Below are positions 26,447 through 38,689 of a stretch of 64,000 nt of DNA, in pieces. The DNA is taken from assembly GCA_026874595.1 (NCBI GenBank), contig CM049313.1:12273508-12337507 (forward strand), given 5' to 3'. A program made the translations under genes and the position numbers. Position 1 is the first letter of the stretch. Each line of letters opens with the position of its first letter. The DNA comes from Sipunculus nudus (lineage: Eukaryota > Annelida > Sipuncula > Golfingiida > Sipunculidae). Under the pieces are notes generated by a model. It was not told the origin of the DNA, searched no databases, and saw nothing but the letters and a program-made list of their open reading frames with translations.

Positions 26447-26699
26447 CCAGTTAATTGCAAGAGGCTTTTGTCAAGCAAAATTCTTGCAATTAACCGAAAT
26501 TGCATTAAGGCGAAGTTCATCGTCTACCATATGTAAGGGGAAGCCGAGTGATCGATTGGACCGCCAAATATCTAATCAATTAAGCGTTTGTTTTGTAACA
26601 CTGTTCGCATTGTGTTAAAGAAAAAAAACACCAGTATTTGATAACTTTTATTAAAAATCAAAATTTATACAAGAGAACACATTAAAAGCCAATTTTGAT

Positions 26700-27056
26700 G
26701 CTGAAAGGGTGCTCTGAGCATCGTCAATCTTGAGACAATCTTGGACACCAGTTTCGGATAATTCCCATGTCGCAGGCTTTTATTAATGAAGTTGTGTTTG
26801 GAGGCTTGACACTCTTTAGGCCATTTGCGGAGTCTTTAGAATGCACAGTTATCAACCACCAGGACGACATGTCTGTTCAGCAGATGCATATTTGTTTGTC
26901 GAACGCCGTCAGCCATTCTTTAAACAGAGCCCCAGTTATCCATGAATTGCTGCTGTTTCTGTAAAATACCGGTAGATGTTTTGTGCCTCTGAAACATCGC
27001 GGATTTTTTTATTTTGCCAATGATCAGTAGAGGGCGCTTGTCTGTACCTGTCATGT
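26700..27056 (-). pseudogene. pogo/Tigger-type transposase remnant
   Basis: Reading the - strand from 27056 gives [15 protein letters not shown], then TGALFKEWLTAFDKQ, then HLLNRHVVLVVDNC, then PPNTTSLIKACDMGIIRN. These are the successive blocks of the DDE domain of pogo/Tigger (Tc1-mariner superfamily) transposases: N-M-T-G-T-x-K, the W-L...D segment, L-x-x-D-N-C with a catalytic Asp, and P-P-N-x-T-S-x-x-Q-P-x-D-x-G-I-I. The blocks lie in different frames, with stops after the D-N-C block, so the copy is dead. The upstream half would start beyond 27060, where a (TA)n run (27078-27146) intervenes. No terminal repeats identified. Confidence 0.8.
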
Positions 27057-27076
27057 TTACCGCTACCTAGGCTCTC

Positions 27077-27077
<1 letters not shown>

Positions 27078-27146
<69 letters not shown>
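27078..27146. repeat. (TA)n microsatellite
   Basis: TA run directly flanking the transposase remnant. Confidence 0.95.
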
Positions 27147-27147
<1 letters not shown>

Positions 27148-27205
27148 ATAAGATCCTCCTAAATATCAGCATACTGTGCTGAATGGGCATCCTGGTAAAA
27201 TATCT

Positions 27206-27291
<86 letters not shown>
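27206..27291. repeat. (TA)n microsatellite, interrupted
   Basis: TA run with two AAA interruptions. Confidence 0.95.
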
Positions 27292-27294
<3 letters not shown>

Positions 27295-27424
27295 GAACTT
27301 TTCAGAAATTAATCACATTCACTTGTATTCGACAGTTCTTCATTCTTACAACATTCACATAAAGATCGGGTCGCATAATGTGAAACAGTCAGTAGAGAAT
27401 TTACAGTGTGGTTTATCTTCATCG

Positions 27425-27425
<1 letters not shown>

Positions 27426-27473
<48 letters not shown>

Positions 27474-27525
27474 GGATATATATGTAAATATATGCACATA
27501 CAATATATAAATATATATATAATAT
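27426..27525. repeat. (TA)n microsatellite, degenerate right half
   Basis: Pure TA to about 27473, followed by imperfect ATAT/ACAT text. Confidence 0.9.
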
Positions 27526-28860
27526 GCAGATAGGCAAAAAAAAATAAAAAGTATACTTATGTATGATGTATGTTATATTTTATCAGAGAAATATTTGTTT
27601 TGTTTAAAGTGCACCTATATGCATCCACGATATCATCTTAATCAGGATAATTAGCTAAACCATAACATCTTTTATCTTCACCTGACTTTCAAATTTTATT
27701 AAATTTTTATATATTTTATACTTTCTGATTAAAATCAAAATTATAATTTGTTTTAACTTTTATTTAAATCGTGATTTTTAAACCCTGTCAATATGAACCG
27801 TGGTGGTTTCTTCACAGTTGAAACAGCTGCTTCTATATGCAAGTATTTGTAAAGCTTAATGAGATGGGTCCCTAAATATGGTTGGGAAAATCATCTGTGA
27901 CTTTAGCAAACCAGCTTAATGGTAGAATCAAAATTAACTCGCTTATTTCCACTACCTGTTCTTTCTAGAACACCAGAAGAACCTAAATTAAAAAAAAAAT
28001 CATGAATAGTTGCGCTGATTTAATCATGATTTTTATCAATTATATTTAAATCATTTAATTCAAATAATCAAGCCACGTTTCACAGGAAACAAGATCGTAA
28101 TAATGTTATGCCATATTAATAATAAATATGCCAATGAATGTGAGGTAGAGAGAGATGGCATTATGTCATTTATGTATAAATATTATTGTATAATATATAA
28201 AGCAAGTGACAGGTTTATAAACAAGGTAATCTTATAATTTCAATGATTAATTAATAACATGTTTCACTTTACTTAGCATAGCTTACTTAATGCTGAGCTA
28301 TAGCGGTATAGGTTTATTAATCATACGTCATTGCCACCTGCATTTTGTTTCTTTTTTTAGAATTTAATGTACAGTCCCTCTGAATATTTGAACCTGCTTT
28401 GAGAGATATTATTTACTTTTTCTTGTCTTTTTAAAATGAAATTGATTCATTTTCTGATATGAAATTAAGATGTGAAAAATGACTTTCACTACAGTTAATA
28501 AAGAATGCATGTATTTTCATATCTTTGCTCATATTCACTGTCTTCCTTGTTCTGTAATTATCAGGATATCAACCAAATCTTTGGGTAATTTTTAATGCAT
28601 ACTACTTTAACAATATTGAAATAGAGATACTTTTACAAATATGTGATCATGAAGGTCGTTTGCAATTATTCTGGGATATGGAGATATGAATCTAAGATAT
28701 GAAGGCGTTTCAAACACAAACACAATTATTTCTAATGCAAAAACAAATAAATTTCCAGTGTAATATCATACAGAAAATTGAGTGTAATACATTTGAATCA
28801 AGGCTGGTATGATAGTTGCAAATGCAAACAGAAGTATTAGTGTAAAACTCTTGTCAAGCA
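27526..28860. other. intergenic AT-rich stretch
   Basis: No gene or transposon recognised; no coherent open frame. Confidence 0.5.
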
Positions 28861-28879
28861 AACAAATAGAGGCATACGG

Positions 28880-29610
28880 CCGGTGTTTGCTCGTTAACTG
28901 CGGACTCCGCCACAATTTTTAGGGGTCGGCCGACGACCGCAGTTTACCAAAACCTGTTCTTAAATATGCGATTTTCCAATGGCGAATTCTTAGGTGGCAG
29001 AGTTCGTAAACAGGTCGCCCGTAGACCACTCGGACAGCGGCCAACATGCAATCTTTATTCGGACAGCAATTGGACGATTTAGACCATTTTTTGCTTTCAA
29101 AATCGGACGGAGGTCGAGAGAGCTGCACGGCCTCCGCATGTGCTGCCTACGATACGCGAAGGACCCCCTCCCGTATCCCGACCAGGTTGTACAAAGTCGA
29201 ACGTGCTGCGAACTTGCTCCGATTAGATGTCGGGCAGCTGTTTGGTGGCTACTTAGGCACGAGGCCGAGCTCCTCTTGTCAACTCAGTTTCCAGTTTATG
29301 AAGCGGATTCGGGCCACCTTCTTAAAAACGGTTTTCTTTGCTCCCTTGGTCTTTTGCGGCATCTTAGCTGGCCACCTTTACTTAATAGCTGTGCATTGCC
29401 CTTCACATTGTCAGAAATATGATGTGACGCACTTTTAACATGCCATTTCTAGACTCGAGGCTCGGACGCCCTGGCGTTGCCCAGTAGTGTGACAGGCGTC
29501 GACAGTACAAGTGACCATCGACTGCAACTCAGACGGCGCCTGCCATTATGCCGGGCGGCATTCGACCGACTTGCTTTTGTTAACTGCCGGCCGCCGGCCG
29601 ATTTTTGAGA
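28880..29610. other. CpG-rich island of unknown nature with direct-repeat ends
   Basis: Base composition changes sharply from AT-rich flanks to GC- and CpG-rich sequence. The two ends carry similar text: TTGCTCGTTAACTGCGG near 28888-28902 and TTGCTTTTGTTAACTGCCGG near 29571-29590, both followed by a CCG-rich stretch and ATTTTT. The left end also has an inverted pair AACTGCGG/CCGCAGTT. Overlapping open frames on + (28994-29422 and 29046-29438) start with ATG; the second has a hydrophobic stretch (TVFFAPLVFCGILAGHLYL). I recognise no domain. It could be a mobile element, a promoter with first exon, or a foreign insertion. Confidence 0.5.
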
Positions 29611-30606
29611 ACCATTATTCAATATGCACCGCCCGATCCCCGCCCTATATATGACAGGTTATATTTTAAGCGTAAAATCCGCTCGAATTCCTTGCCGGTT
29701 TTGAATTCTGTGACTTTCTTGCAATCCACAAATTCGGCCGGAAGCCGTTGGGACACATGCTTCAGTGAGAATCAAATGATTTAAGATTTCGACAGATTAT
29801 TTGTTTTTATCATATATTGTCCGTTAAAAAACTAACAATTTTAACCTAAACTTCCTCAATATTTGTGTTATATTCACGAAATAACAATACAGCTTCAAAT
29901 TGAATTAGAGGCTTTCATTGGTACTAGTACTATATTGGATCAGAAGCCCCGAAAACTATCCTGGCATCGTGTGCATATCATTTGTAATACGTAACATACT
30001 CAAACAAGACCAGTCAGCGGCTTAGGTTGCTGGCCAATCAAGTGACTATCCATTGTAAACCGCTGTGATCCCACTCACTAATGATATAATACTACTCTTA
30101 ATTCAGAACACTACTGCAATATGCCTCATGATTCATGTAGCTAGACTTGATAAAGCATCCTGATGTAAAAAAAGCAATCATGATCACAAGCTACGTTGAG
30201 ACATAATAAATTTCTTCCACACCAACACATGATTCGGAGGAAACATCTTCAGCATTAATCTAGTTATTATCAAGACTTTATGTATACCTAAATAACTCAA
30301 CAGTCGATGTAGACTTCTTGAGCACTTTGGAGAATTAAATGTACCCCTGATCGTGTTTACATTAGTTGGTCAATAACACTCTATCATCCAAATGTTTCCT
30401 TTCATCGAAGCTCGAATATGAGAACACACCTTAGTGTCTTATCAATGCCGTCGAGTCGTGACAGAGTGATCACATTTTTCATACTTAACTTGACAATCTA
30501 AAGTGTCATATACCGGCAAAATACCAAAGCATGTTGTTTGGAGAAAGTCCCCTTGCTTGGCACATACGGAAAGTAATAAATAATCAGATATTCTCGAAAT
30601 GTACCG

Positions 30607-30610
<4 letters not shown>

Positions 30611-30653
<43 letters not shown>
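30611..30653. repeat. (TA)n microsatellite
   Basis: About 21 TA units. Confidence 0.95.
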
Positions 30654-30655
<2 letters not shown>

Positions 30656-30900
30656 ATGATAAATATGCCTCAGACGAGCTTTAACACAACTCCCGTACGT
30701 TCCACCAAAAGTTAAGTAAGTAAAATAATATATTTCTATGAAGGTATTTACTGTGAAAGACTTTAAGTGTAGGTTTTTAGCTGAGCCTTGATTCAAATAC
30801 ATGTAAAAAATTTTCTGTTAACATTTTATGATAACCAGTTAACTTGTCCTATGTTTGATCATTAAATTAATGTAGGAACATATGACGCTTAGGTTTTAAG

Positions 30901-30901
<1 letters not shown>

Positions 30902-30947
<46 letters not shown>
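30902..30947. repeat. (TA)n microsatellite
   Basis: About 23 TA units. Confidence 0.95.
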
Positions 30948-30949
<2 letters not shown>

Positions 30950-32365
30950 AAACACTATTTCAGCTGCATACCAGACTTGTTATAAAACTATAAAACTACG
31001 ACAACAGTCGTCACGTGAACTCTTTTTGCATTATTGTTTCTGGCCTACTCGACCCAGGTTCTATAGTCAATGACAACTTGCCGTAGTATTCTCGCCTGTT
31101 CAGGTTAAAGTGTTCGTTTTACATGGGTCAGCCACAATTAGTAATTACAGCCGAAATTATTCCTTAGCGGGTTCAGTCCATGAATATAATAGAACTTAAA
31201 ATAACATATTCTATAAATCTTCCTGATAAATGAATTTTGTCCACACGGTGCAAAACATAGGGTTTTCTGGCTTAATAATATGTCAGTATTTCTTGTATCT
31301 CTTAAATCAGCTCTTTGAAATAATTAAAACAATTATTTAAAAAATGGTTCGTATTAGAAACAGATAACGGATGATATAATTGATGCGGCATCACAGAAAG
31401 GCTACCATAATGATAAATTTAGCTGGTCTCACTTTGTCGATCATTATGCTATATAAACGTAAGAGGTTTTTTTTCAACTTTTTTAGTCAGACTAAAATGC
31501 TTTGTAATTATTTTTCCTGATATCTTTTGTATCTTAATTGTTTTAAACTGCTGTGTCCTATTAATGATTGATACATCTGTAATAACTTGAAAAGACATCG
31601 TATTTTTTGTCATTTTCCACGTTGTTGGTCTATATTGTGCTTTTATTTTTTCTGTTAGAAGCTATTCAAGCTAAAAATTTGTTAACATATTCACTTGTTT
31701 AACGATTAGAGACATGAAGTATCTTTCTTTTGATCTACTGGCCGCTTGTGTTTAATAAACTTCTAAGTTGAATGAATCTCGGACACTTTATTTGGGATTC
31801 AATTTACAGTTATATTTTAATATGTTGTCCCTTATTTTCTTGGGGCTAAACCAGGCATTATTTTCTTGTGATATCTATTTGCGCACCTTTGCAAACATGA
31901 ATTTAGAAATATAACGGAAATATCCAAAAAATAAGAAATGCGTACTTTGTTTAATATTTTTTACCTGTCCCCTTGGCTGTGACTAAAGTGTGACTGGCAT
32001 TTAATTCTTGTTTGTCTTCACCAGCTGAATTCAGTTTATGTTGATTTCATTTGACAATGGAAACATTTCTCGCAGTTTGTAAATATGTTGTCTACGCATT
32101 TTCGGAGTTAAGTGCAGATGTAAAGAAGAAAGAAGGCACGACCAGAATTACATAAAGAGTGCCAGGGGTCGTTTTTAAAGATCGAAGTAAAAATAAAGTC
32201 TATTACTATCCATTGCGAATGGTCTCTAGACACAACATAACCATTAGCTTCTCAATAGGTATATACATTAAAAAATCACAATAGCCCACTTTTTTTTCAT
32301 TTATTTTATTTTATCTCTGTTCTTCTTTTAATTCGTTCTTCATCTCCAGCTTTTTTCCTACGAAA

Positions 32366-32473
32366 ATGAAGATAAACGTGGTTTTTGTCGCGACACTTTT
32401 ATTCGCCAAAGATTACACTAATCCTGTTCAAATTGAATCTGTCAACAGAGGCAGGACTAGACCAAAGTTGTAG
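32366..32473 (+). pseudogene. signal-peptide exon of a C1q paralogue (probable relic)
   Basis: A 35-codon ORF starting MKINVVFVATLLFA, a typical short signal peptide, and ending in TAG. The bases before the ATG (CAGCTTTTTTC...AAAATGAAG) resemble those before the start of the intact C1q gene (CAGCTTTCTTC...AAACATGAAG at 39910-39931). A donor-like GTAGGT overlaps the stop (32470-32475). Together with the C1q exon fragment at 34071 this suggests an upstream partial duplicate of the C1q gene. The link is inference. Confidence 0.4.
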
Positions 32474-34070
32474 GTATTATTTTAATTATTTCTTTTTTTC
32501 GACAAGCCCAGCAATTGCCAGTGTTTCATAGAACAATATAGTGGCTAACCACACGATGACAAGAACTATTGATGTAACTGGATTCTTAAACTTGCATGCT
32601 TTGGCTAAGATTAGGCATTATATATTTAAAAAAAAAACTTTTTTTTATAAAATCAGGTTTATCTAATAATGGAAAATTTGTTTTTATGTGTTTACCCTTT
32701 CTCTCGAATCCGCAATGTCGACTTCCCCTAAACATTCCTCATTCGTCCATGTTAGCGTAGGTAATGGTGCTATTTATTGTCGCGTGTAGGAAAATCGTGG
32801 GATTTTTTTACATCCTGAAATGTAATAGATGCCCTGACCGTTCTAATTCATAATATCAGTACTGATCATCAGGTCCGCTTACTGATCAAGCCATTTTTAT
32901 CGCCACGGCCTGATACGCTGTGTCTGATCTTACCAAGTTGTTACGTGTTCATTAAATTATACATGACGGCTACAGGAACGAGATTCCGCTCTATGCGATA
33001 GGCTATAAATATTATCGAATGTTAGTCCTAAAACCTAGGCGTGAGTGCTGAATATTTGCAGATTTTCTCTGAGTATTTCAGATTTACATCCATATTTCAT
33101 ATCTCTATGTGTTTTTTACAATCAATTGTACCACAAACATACATCTGTAGCATTTAATTTATAATGGAAGTTTTCCTTCCAATCGAATGGAAACCTTATT
33201 TCAAAGACGATTTATATAATTTAATGTTAATCAGCCCTGCTTTTTGATGGACCAACAGTTTCTATTACATTACAAGCAATTAACATTATCCCTTCTGACT
33301 GTCGGGGTCACGGTCTCCGGAATAGTATGAATGAATGTTATACCCCTTTCCTACTTTATATATGATGCTGTAATGCTCTGGATATTTCAGCAACATTTTC
33401 ACTCCTGCATTCGTGACATATGGGGCCTGTTGTATGATAGAATTCCCACGAAGCCCTCCCATATATAACATTTCTAATGCCCTTTTATCTTAAATTATTT
33501 TCTAGCTTGTTTATTGAGGAAAGGTACTTCTCGTAAATTCAGTTGTATCCGTATCCATGCACAGTGCAAGTGCAAAAAACGATGACCTTGTAAAACCGGC
33601 ATAGAATAGCTCACTATTTGTATATAAATATATTTATAGTAGATAAAATACGATTCCTATTACAAATGTGGCTTATTTTACTTTTCAACAGAAGAATGTT
33701 GCAAAAAAAACAACCTGAATCAGGTAGAAGCGTTTAACCTAGCAAAAGGCGTTTCATTTTATGTGTAAATAATCTTTGGTCAGTCATCTCAGATTTTCTG
33801 TTTCGGAAAACAATATTTCATATACATTTCCTATATTTTACATGATTCGTATAAAATAATATAAATTCATTTCATTCTTTCCAAATTATTTGATCATTTA
33901 AATATCAGATTAATTTTAATTTATTTTAATATTTACATAAAACGAATATATCGTAGATCTAGATCACAGATTGGTAAGGAAAATCTTACGGATAAACAAC
34001 TTTACGTAGTGTTAAATAATTTTATTTTATGAAGTAAACAATATTGAAAACATAACTTCTGATTCCTCAG

Positions 34071-34129
34071 AAATGTTCCACGTGGTCTACGGAGGAGCTG
34101 ATATTTACAAGACAGGGCCAAAATTTAGT
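34071..34129 (+). pseudogene. broken C1q-domain exon
   Basis: After the acceptor gattcctcag the frame reads MFHVVYGGADIYKTGPKFS. It aligns with VAFHAVYKGADIFHTGQEF at the start of the C1q exon at 48123. Both exons begin with two bases completing a split codon, so the splice phase is conserved too. Homology ends after about 20 codons and the frame then runs into unrelated sequence, so the rest of the domain is missing. It is a truncated duplicate. Confidence 0.65.
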
Positions 34130-34149
34130 CTCCTGTTCATATATTTAAA

Positions 34150-37100
34150 AGTATTCTGTATTTCTGGTCCCTTAGTGATGTTTCAGTGCGTCATTTTGGT
34201 TATTTAATCTTATATGCATATTAGCTCGTCCCGCAGATGTCATGTCTCTGTATATTTTATATATGGATATTTTATGGAATATATGGAAAAAGGGAATAAT
34301 TTTTTTTCATTAAGTGGAAGCACCAATCTGACAATATATATGACTTTCTATCCACTTTAAGCAAACAAAGCAGTATACCCTGGAAGATTCGCTAGGACGG
34401 CGAGTGTAGGTACCAGGGATGGGGTAATAGTAATATGCAATAGAAATAGTAAAAGATAATTACAGGATTTCAAAGTAATATTATAGGTAAAAGTATTAGA
34501 TCTAACATATAACCAGTATAAGTAAGAGTTATAGTAATAGAAATAAAGTAATCGAATAATAGCTATAACTTCAACTATTTCATCCTTGACTAAAACGGGT
34601 TAGCTATGGAGAGGTTTTTTTATTATATTAAAACACAGGAAAATGCTAAAGTTATAGTGTGATTAGTTCATGCCAAATCCTATCATGGTGTAGTGGGCAT
34701 AGGGCTTTAGGCAATAGCTGGCTTGAGGTTATAACGAATAAGGTAAACCCTGGGCTTGTTTGTAAATTCATTAACTATGCTCGGTCAGTAAATATAATAC
34801 TTGGCCAGATTACATATTATGTTGAGCAAGTTATTGTCACACAAGCTAGAATGTGCTGCTGCAGTGCTGGTGATGTTTGACTACTTCTGAGGTAGACAGT
34901 TGTATTGTCATAACCTTGGATGAGTTAATCAGTGGTGCCACTGATAGTGAATGAGGCCCATGAAGTATTGTAGTCTAAGTACTATGGCAATACTAAATCT
35001 TGATTGTTTGAAAACCTTATGTTTATCATGTATTATAAAAACCTGCACAAGATAAATCAAAATGAACTTATCTAGCGAGATGTAATAAATTGGTGGTAGA
35101 CACGTAATTCACGCGACCTCTGTGTTTTGGTGAACATAATGGGTTGAATTAGATATTACAAGTGAAAATGACCATATGCACATTGTATGTTCTATAATTA
35201 AAAGATATACAGACACACATATATATTAATAGGTTTATGTTGTGTTGAACAGAAACTGAACGTATTAATTACACAAAATTGTACCAAACATTCCTTTTAT
35301 ATTTTGAGTATCAGTATTATCCAAACTTTACTTATTTTTCCTTTTAAACCTGTGCTAAACATGAAAATGTTAATTTGATTTTCTGTTGAACATTGTGTAC
35401 TGTAAAAAAATGCCGACCTTGGCCAAAATAGTGCGCATTTAATTGCGATGGAAAGCTAATTAATACAAAAGGATTTGAATCTATTTTAATTCAATTTAAG
35501 TTAGAAATAATTCATCGAATGTGAAAAAAATGCTGTATATCGTTTAATTAATTTTCCTCCGATTATATGAATATAAACAGACATTTCTTCTAAAACAATT
35601 AAAAGAATAAAAATAAAGCATGGACTTTATTCAGCTTTATATACATGTACGGAGCTATATGCATCAATATACATTACAGTTCAAAGATGCATGAAGAGCC
35701 GTTAACATTTCTTTATTCACTTAATGATCATACTCAATAAAGGATTATACTCGAACTCGTATTTTGGTTACACCGCGGGTTTCAAAAGAGTGGGACGTGT
35801 AGATAGTCGACTTGAACTCGATTGTTCTGACCCCATTTAACTATGAGATAACCACTGTGTATATAGCATAGTTATATTGCATATATATTATGCTCAACAT
35901 GGTCAGAACTTCAAGCAGAGCCTATAATAAAGGCCTAATGACAAAATTAAATAAAAAAAGTTGCCTTGGTCCATAAACTAAAGGTCATCTGAGATTGAGA
36001 GTTTAAAATTTTACATCAGATTTAAATTACTCGACCTAAGAAAGCAAACAATCCATATATTTATCGGTACTGCATGCAAAGACCATCGAAACAATCATTT
36101 ACAAAATGGAGGAGAGCGGCTATCTTGGATTTTTTGCTTTTCCCGGTACCAACCTCACCTTTGCGGGACACTTCCTCGCCAGTTATTAAATTTACATTCA
36201 GAAAAACCAAATCCATGGAGTATCAAACCGCAAGAGGTTATTATAGATTTCGTATGACAAGCTTGAAAGAAGGTTTTTGCTAAAAATCAGCAGCGATTTT
36301 AGATTTTAAGGTCAAAATGAATCAGATCGCACATTTGACACCAAATATGAATTCCTCGACCTAAAAAACCCACAGTTCATATACTGAATAACATTGTGGG
36401 CTAAACTAGTGAAACATGTATTTCAAAATGGCGGATGGTGGCCATGTTGGATTTCGGAATCTCACGGATGCCGCCCGCACTTTCACTAGGGACACCTTCG
36501 CTTTATGTTTCACTCAATTTTCATAGAAGACAAATCCACGGAGAAACCAAACTTCGCTCCACACTGTCACGGAACCGTTCCAGATGACCGAACTAAGGGA
36601 GCAACGTAACAAGTAAAATAGCCGGATGTAACAAGTGGTCGCTCACATTAAAGCAACTTCAAAGTTAACGCTTCTGGGAGATACAATCGAGCAGTACATA
36701 CATCTAATAGCATTTGGGTTTGTTTTTCTAAAACTTAAGACGCATGAGATAACCCAAGTCCTGTTGTTAAACACAGCTGGATACTCAGAGCAGGAAACAA
36801 TGTTTGATATCTTTATAGCGATAAAAAAAGAGGCATGGTCAATGTGGTTCTTTAAAATTAAGGAAATATTGAGGAGCCAACATTAATTCTGAGCTACCTT
36901 ATGAATATAATTTGCCAAGCAATGTCACGACATGAACATTTACATGCTATATAAATGTCACTCTTTATGGTTACCAACAGTTATGAGTGACTCTTTAAAT
37001 TCTTCCTTTTCCTAATAAAATGCAGAGAAATCCCTACTTAAAAGCAAATTGACCTTTGATCGTTACCTTTATCCCTTTTCATTATGAGTTTTGTGACATG

Positions 37101-38685
37101 TTGTAATAAGAGTCAGTTTGCCTTGATATTTAACAAAATCGCATCAGAACTTCTTATCCGATCTTTTTATCTATATAATTAATACGGAGTTGGGTTTTTT
37201 CTAGACCACGGTTTACCTGCTTCCGTTCTGATTTGACTGATTTTATTTTTCGGGAATATGCCCTATTAAGCTGAATCATTAATAATTTTAATATTTCCCC
37301 ATTTGTTGCTCTTATTTCTTATATGCTACAAGGTCCACCACGCCTGTTACGCTTTTTCAGGAGGCGCCTTGGGGATTTTCACTGGCCTGTTAAGACCGTG
37401 GCCAGAGCGCATGTCCTGCCCAAAAGGCATTTCCGTGCAATACGCGGTCACGCGGGTCCACTATAATCCCCATTGATCCCCCATATCCATTGTAACGCCT
37501 CTAAAGGAATTTTCTCTCTCAAAAGGAATAAATGATTTTAATTCAAAGACCACATGACTCCGCTTTCAATGCGAGGGCTTTTCAGTTTGGTCAACACTGG
37601 GCACTGAGTCCAGTGATGTGTCCACCGTTTGACATATGTTTTATGGGTTACAGGTATGTTGATTTTTATACATTAAAAATAGCTTTCCATGATAACAATG
37701 GTTTCAAAAGTTTAGCTAAATCATGTGTTTTATTATTTTTTTCCCAAAAAGAAGCATCAGACCTGCTTATTCCATGACAATTTACAGTACTTAAACCAAA
37801 AATTAAATACTGTTGGAATATATTTTTCTTCGCCTATCTTTTTCACATAGGCAGCTATACGTTTAGCGTACAAGAGACCTCAACGACATATGTCTGTGTA
37901 TACAAATAACGCATGTGTCTGTTAACATGTCTTAGACTATACCCTCAACTGACTCACTGAAAAACACTGTTTTACGATGTCGCCAGATCTTCAACTAATA
38001 CAAAGCATCTTTCATATAATTTCACGGTAGAATGCTTCTTTATACAATTGTTATATCTACGATATTTCCCAAGCAATGAAGCTGTCGGACCTGTGTTGTT
38101 TATCCATTTTTTTGGTGATTTCTGGAATAGAATAATTTTTCTTTCTATGTTGATATTTTGGGGGAGGGTGTTCCTGGAGAATTCTAGCAGAATTAATCTT
38201 TATACAATATAAGTGAAACACATGACAAAAGTTCCTGCAAAAACCTTGGGATTACATTATGTGTCGTTTAATTCCTATTAGCGCAATACAGAAATATGCA
38301 TGAGATAGAGCCGTGGATTTTCCACGGGAGTAGCTAGTCTAATTGAGTGTGTAATAATCAGATGGATCTGCTGCCGCTACATTTCCTGTATTCACAGAAA
38401 CAGCTCATATTATTTTCATATTTTTTACATTTTATTTCTATCTTAAATTCATAACATATTATCATTATGTAACACCTATGAGGCCAAGCGATAAAAGGCA
38501 AAGTGTTCTACAGATTCTGATCCAAAATATAGTACAAAGAGAGGGCCATTTGTCAACAGAATTAAAAAAAAAGGAAAAAAAAGCACTTTCTAAATCTGAA
38601 GTGCTTAGATCTTCTCCAAATGAAAGACAGACTGCGACTCTCGGAGAGCAGGCAATACTCCTTGACAGTCATAATCTTTTATTAG
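34150..38685. other. intergenic stretch with repeats
   Basis: No coherent gene. It includes a two-copy degenerate repeat at 36060-36560 and a GC-richer patch at 37330-37500 without recognisable content. Confidence 0.5.
36060..36560. repeat. two-copy degenerate ~325-bp repeat
   Basis: ACAAAATGGAGGAGAGCGGC near 36099 and CAAAATGGCGGATGGTGGCC near 36425 open two similar stretches (TCTTGGATTTT / TGTTGGATTTC, then ACCTTTGCGGGACAC / AGGGACACCTTCGC, then AATCCATGGAG / AATCCACGGAG). Confidence 0.55.
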
Positions 38686-38689
38686 TTAT

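Larger units (their letters stand above)
29611..32365. other. intergenic stretch
   Basis: AT-rich, with two pure (TA)n runs (30611-30653 and 30902-30947). No gene recognised. Confidence 0.5.

Noticed and set aside
25901-27537. Many ORFs rich in Ile-Tyr repeats
   Set aside because: They are translations of (TA)n microsatellites on both strands and have no protein signal.
36635-36886. 83-aa + ORF
   Set aside because: No recognisable motif and adjacent to a degenerate repeat; chance ORF more likely.
37330-37500. GC-richer patch considered as exon or SINE
   Set aside because: No open frame, no A/B boxes and no splice signals that fit.
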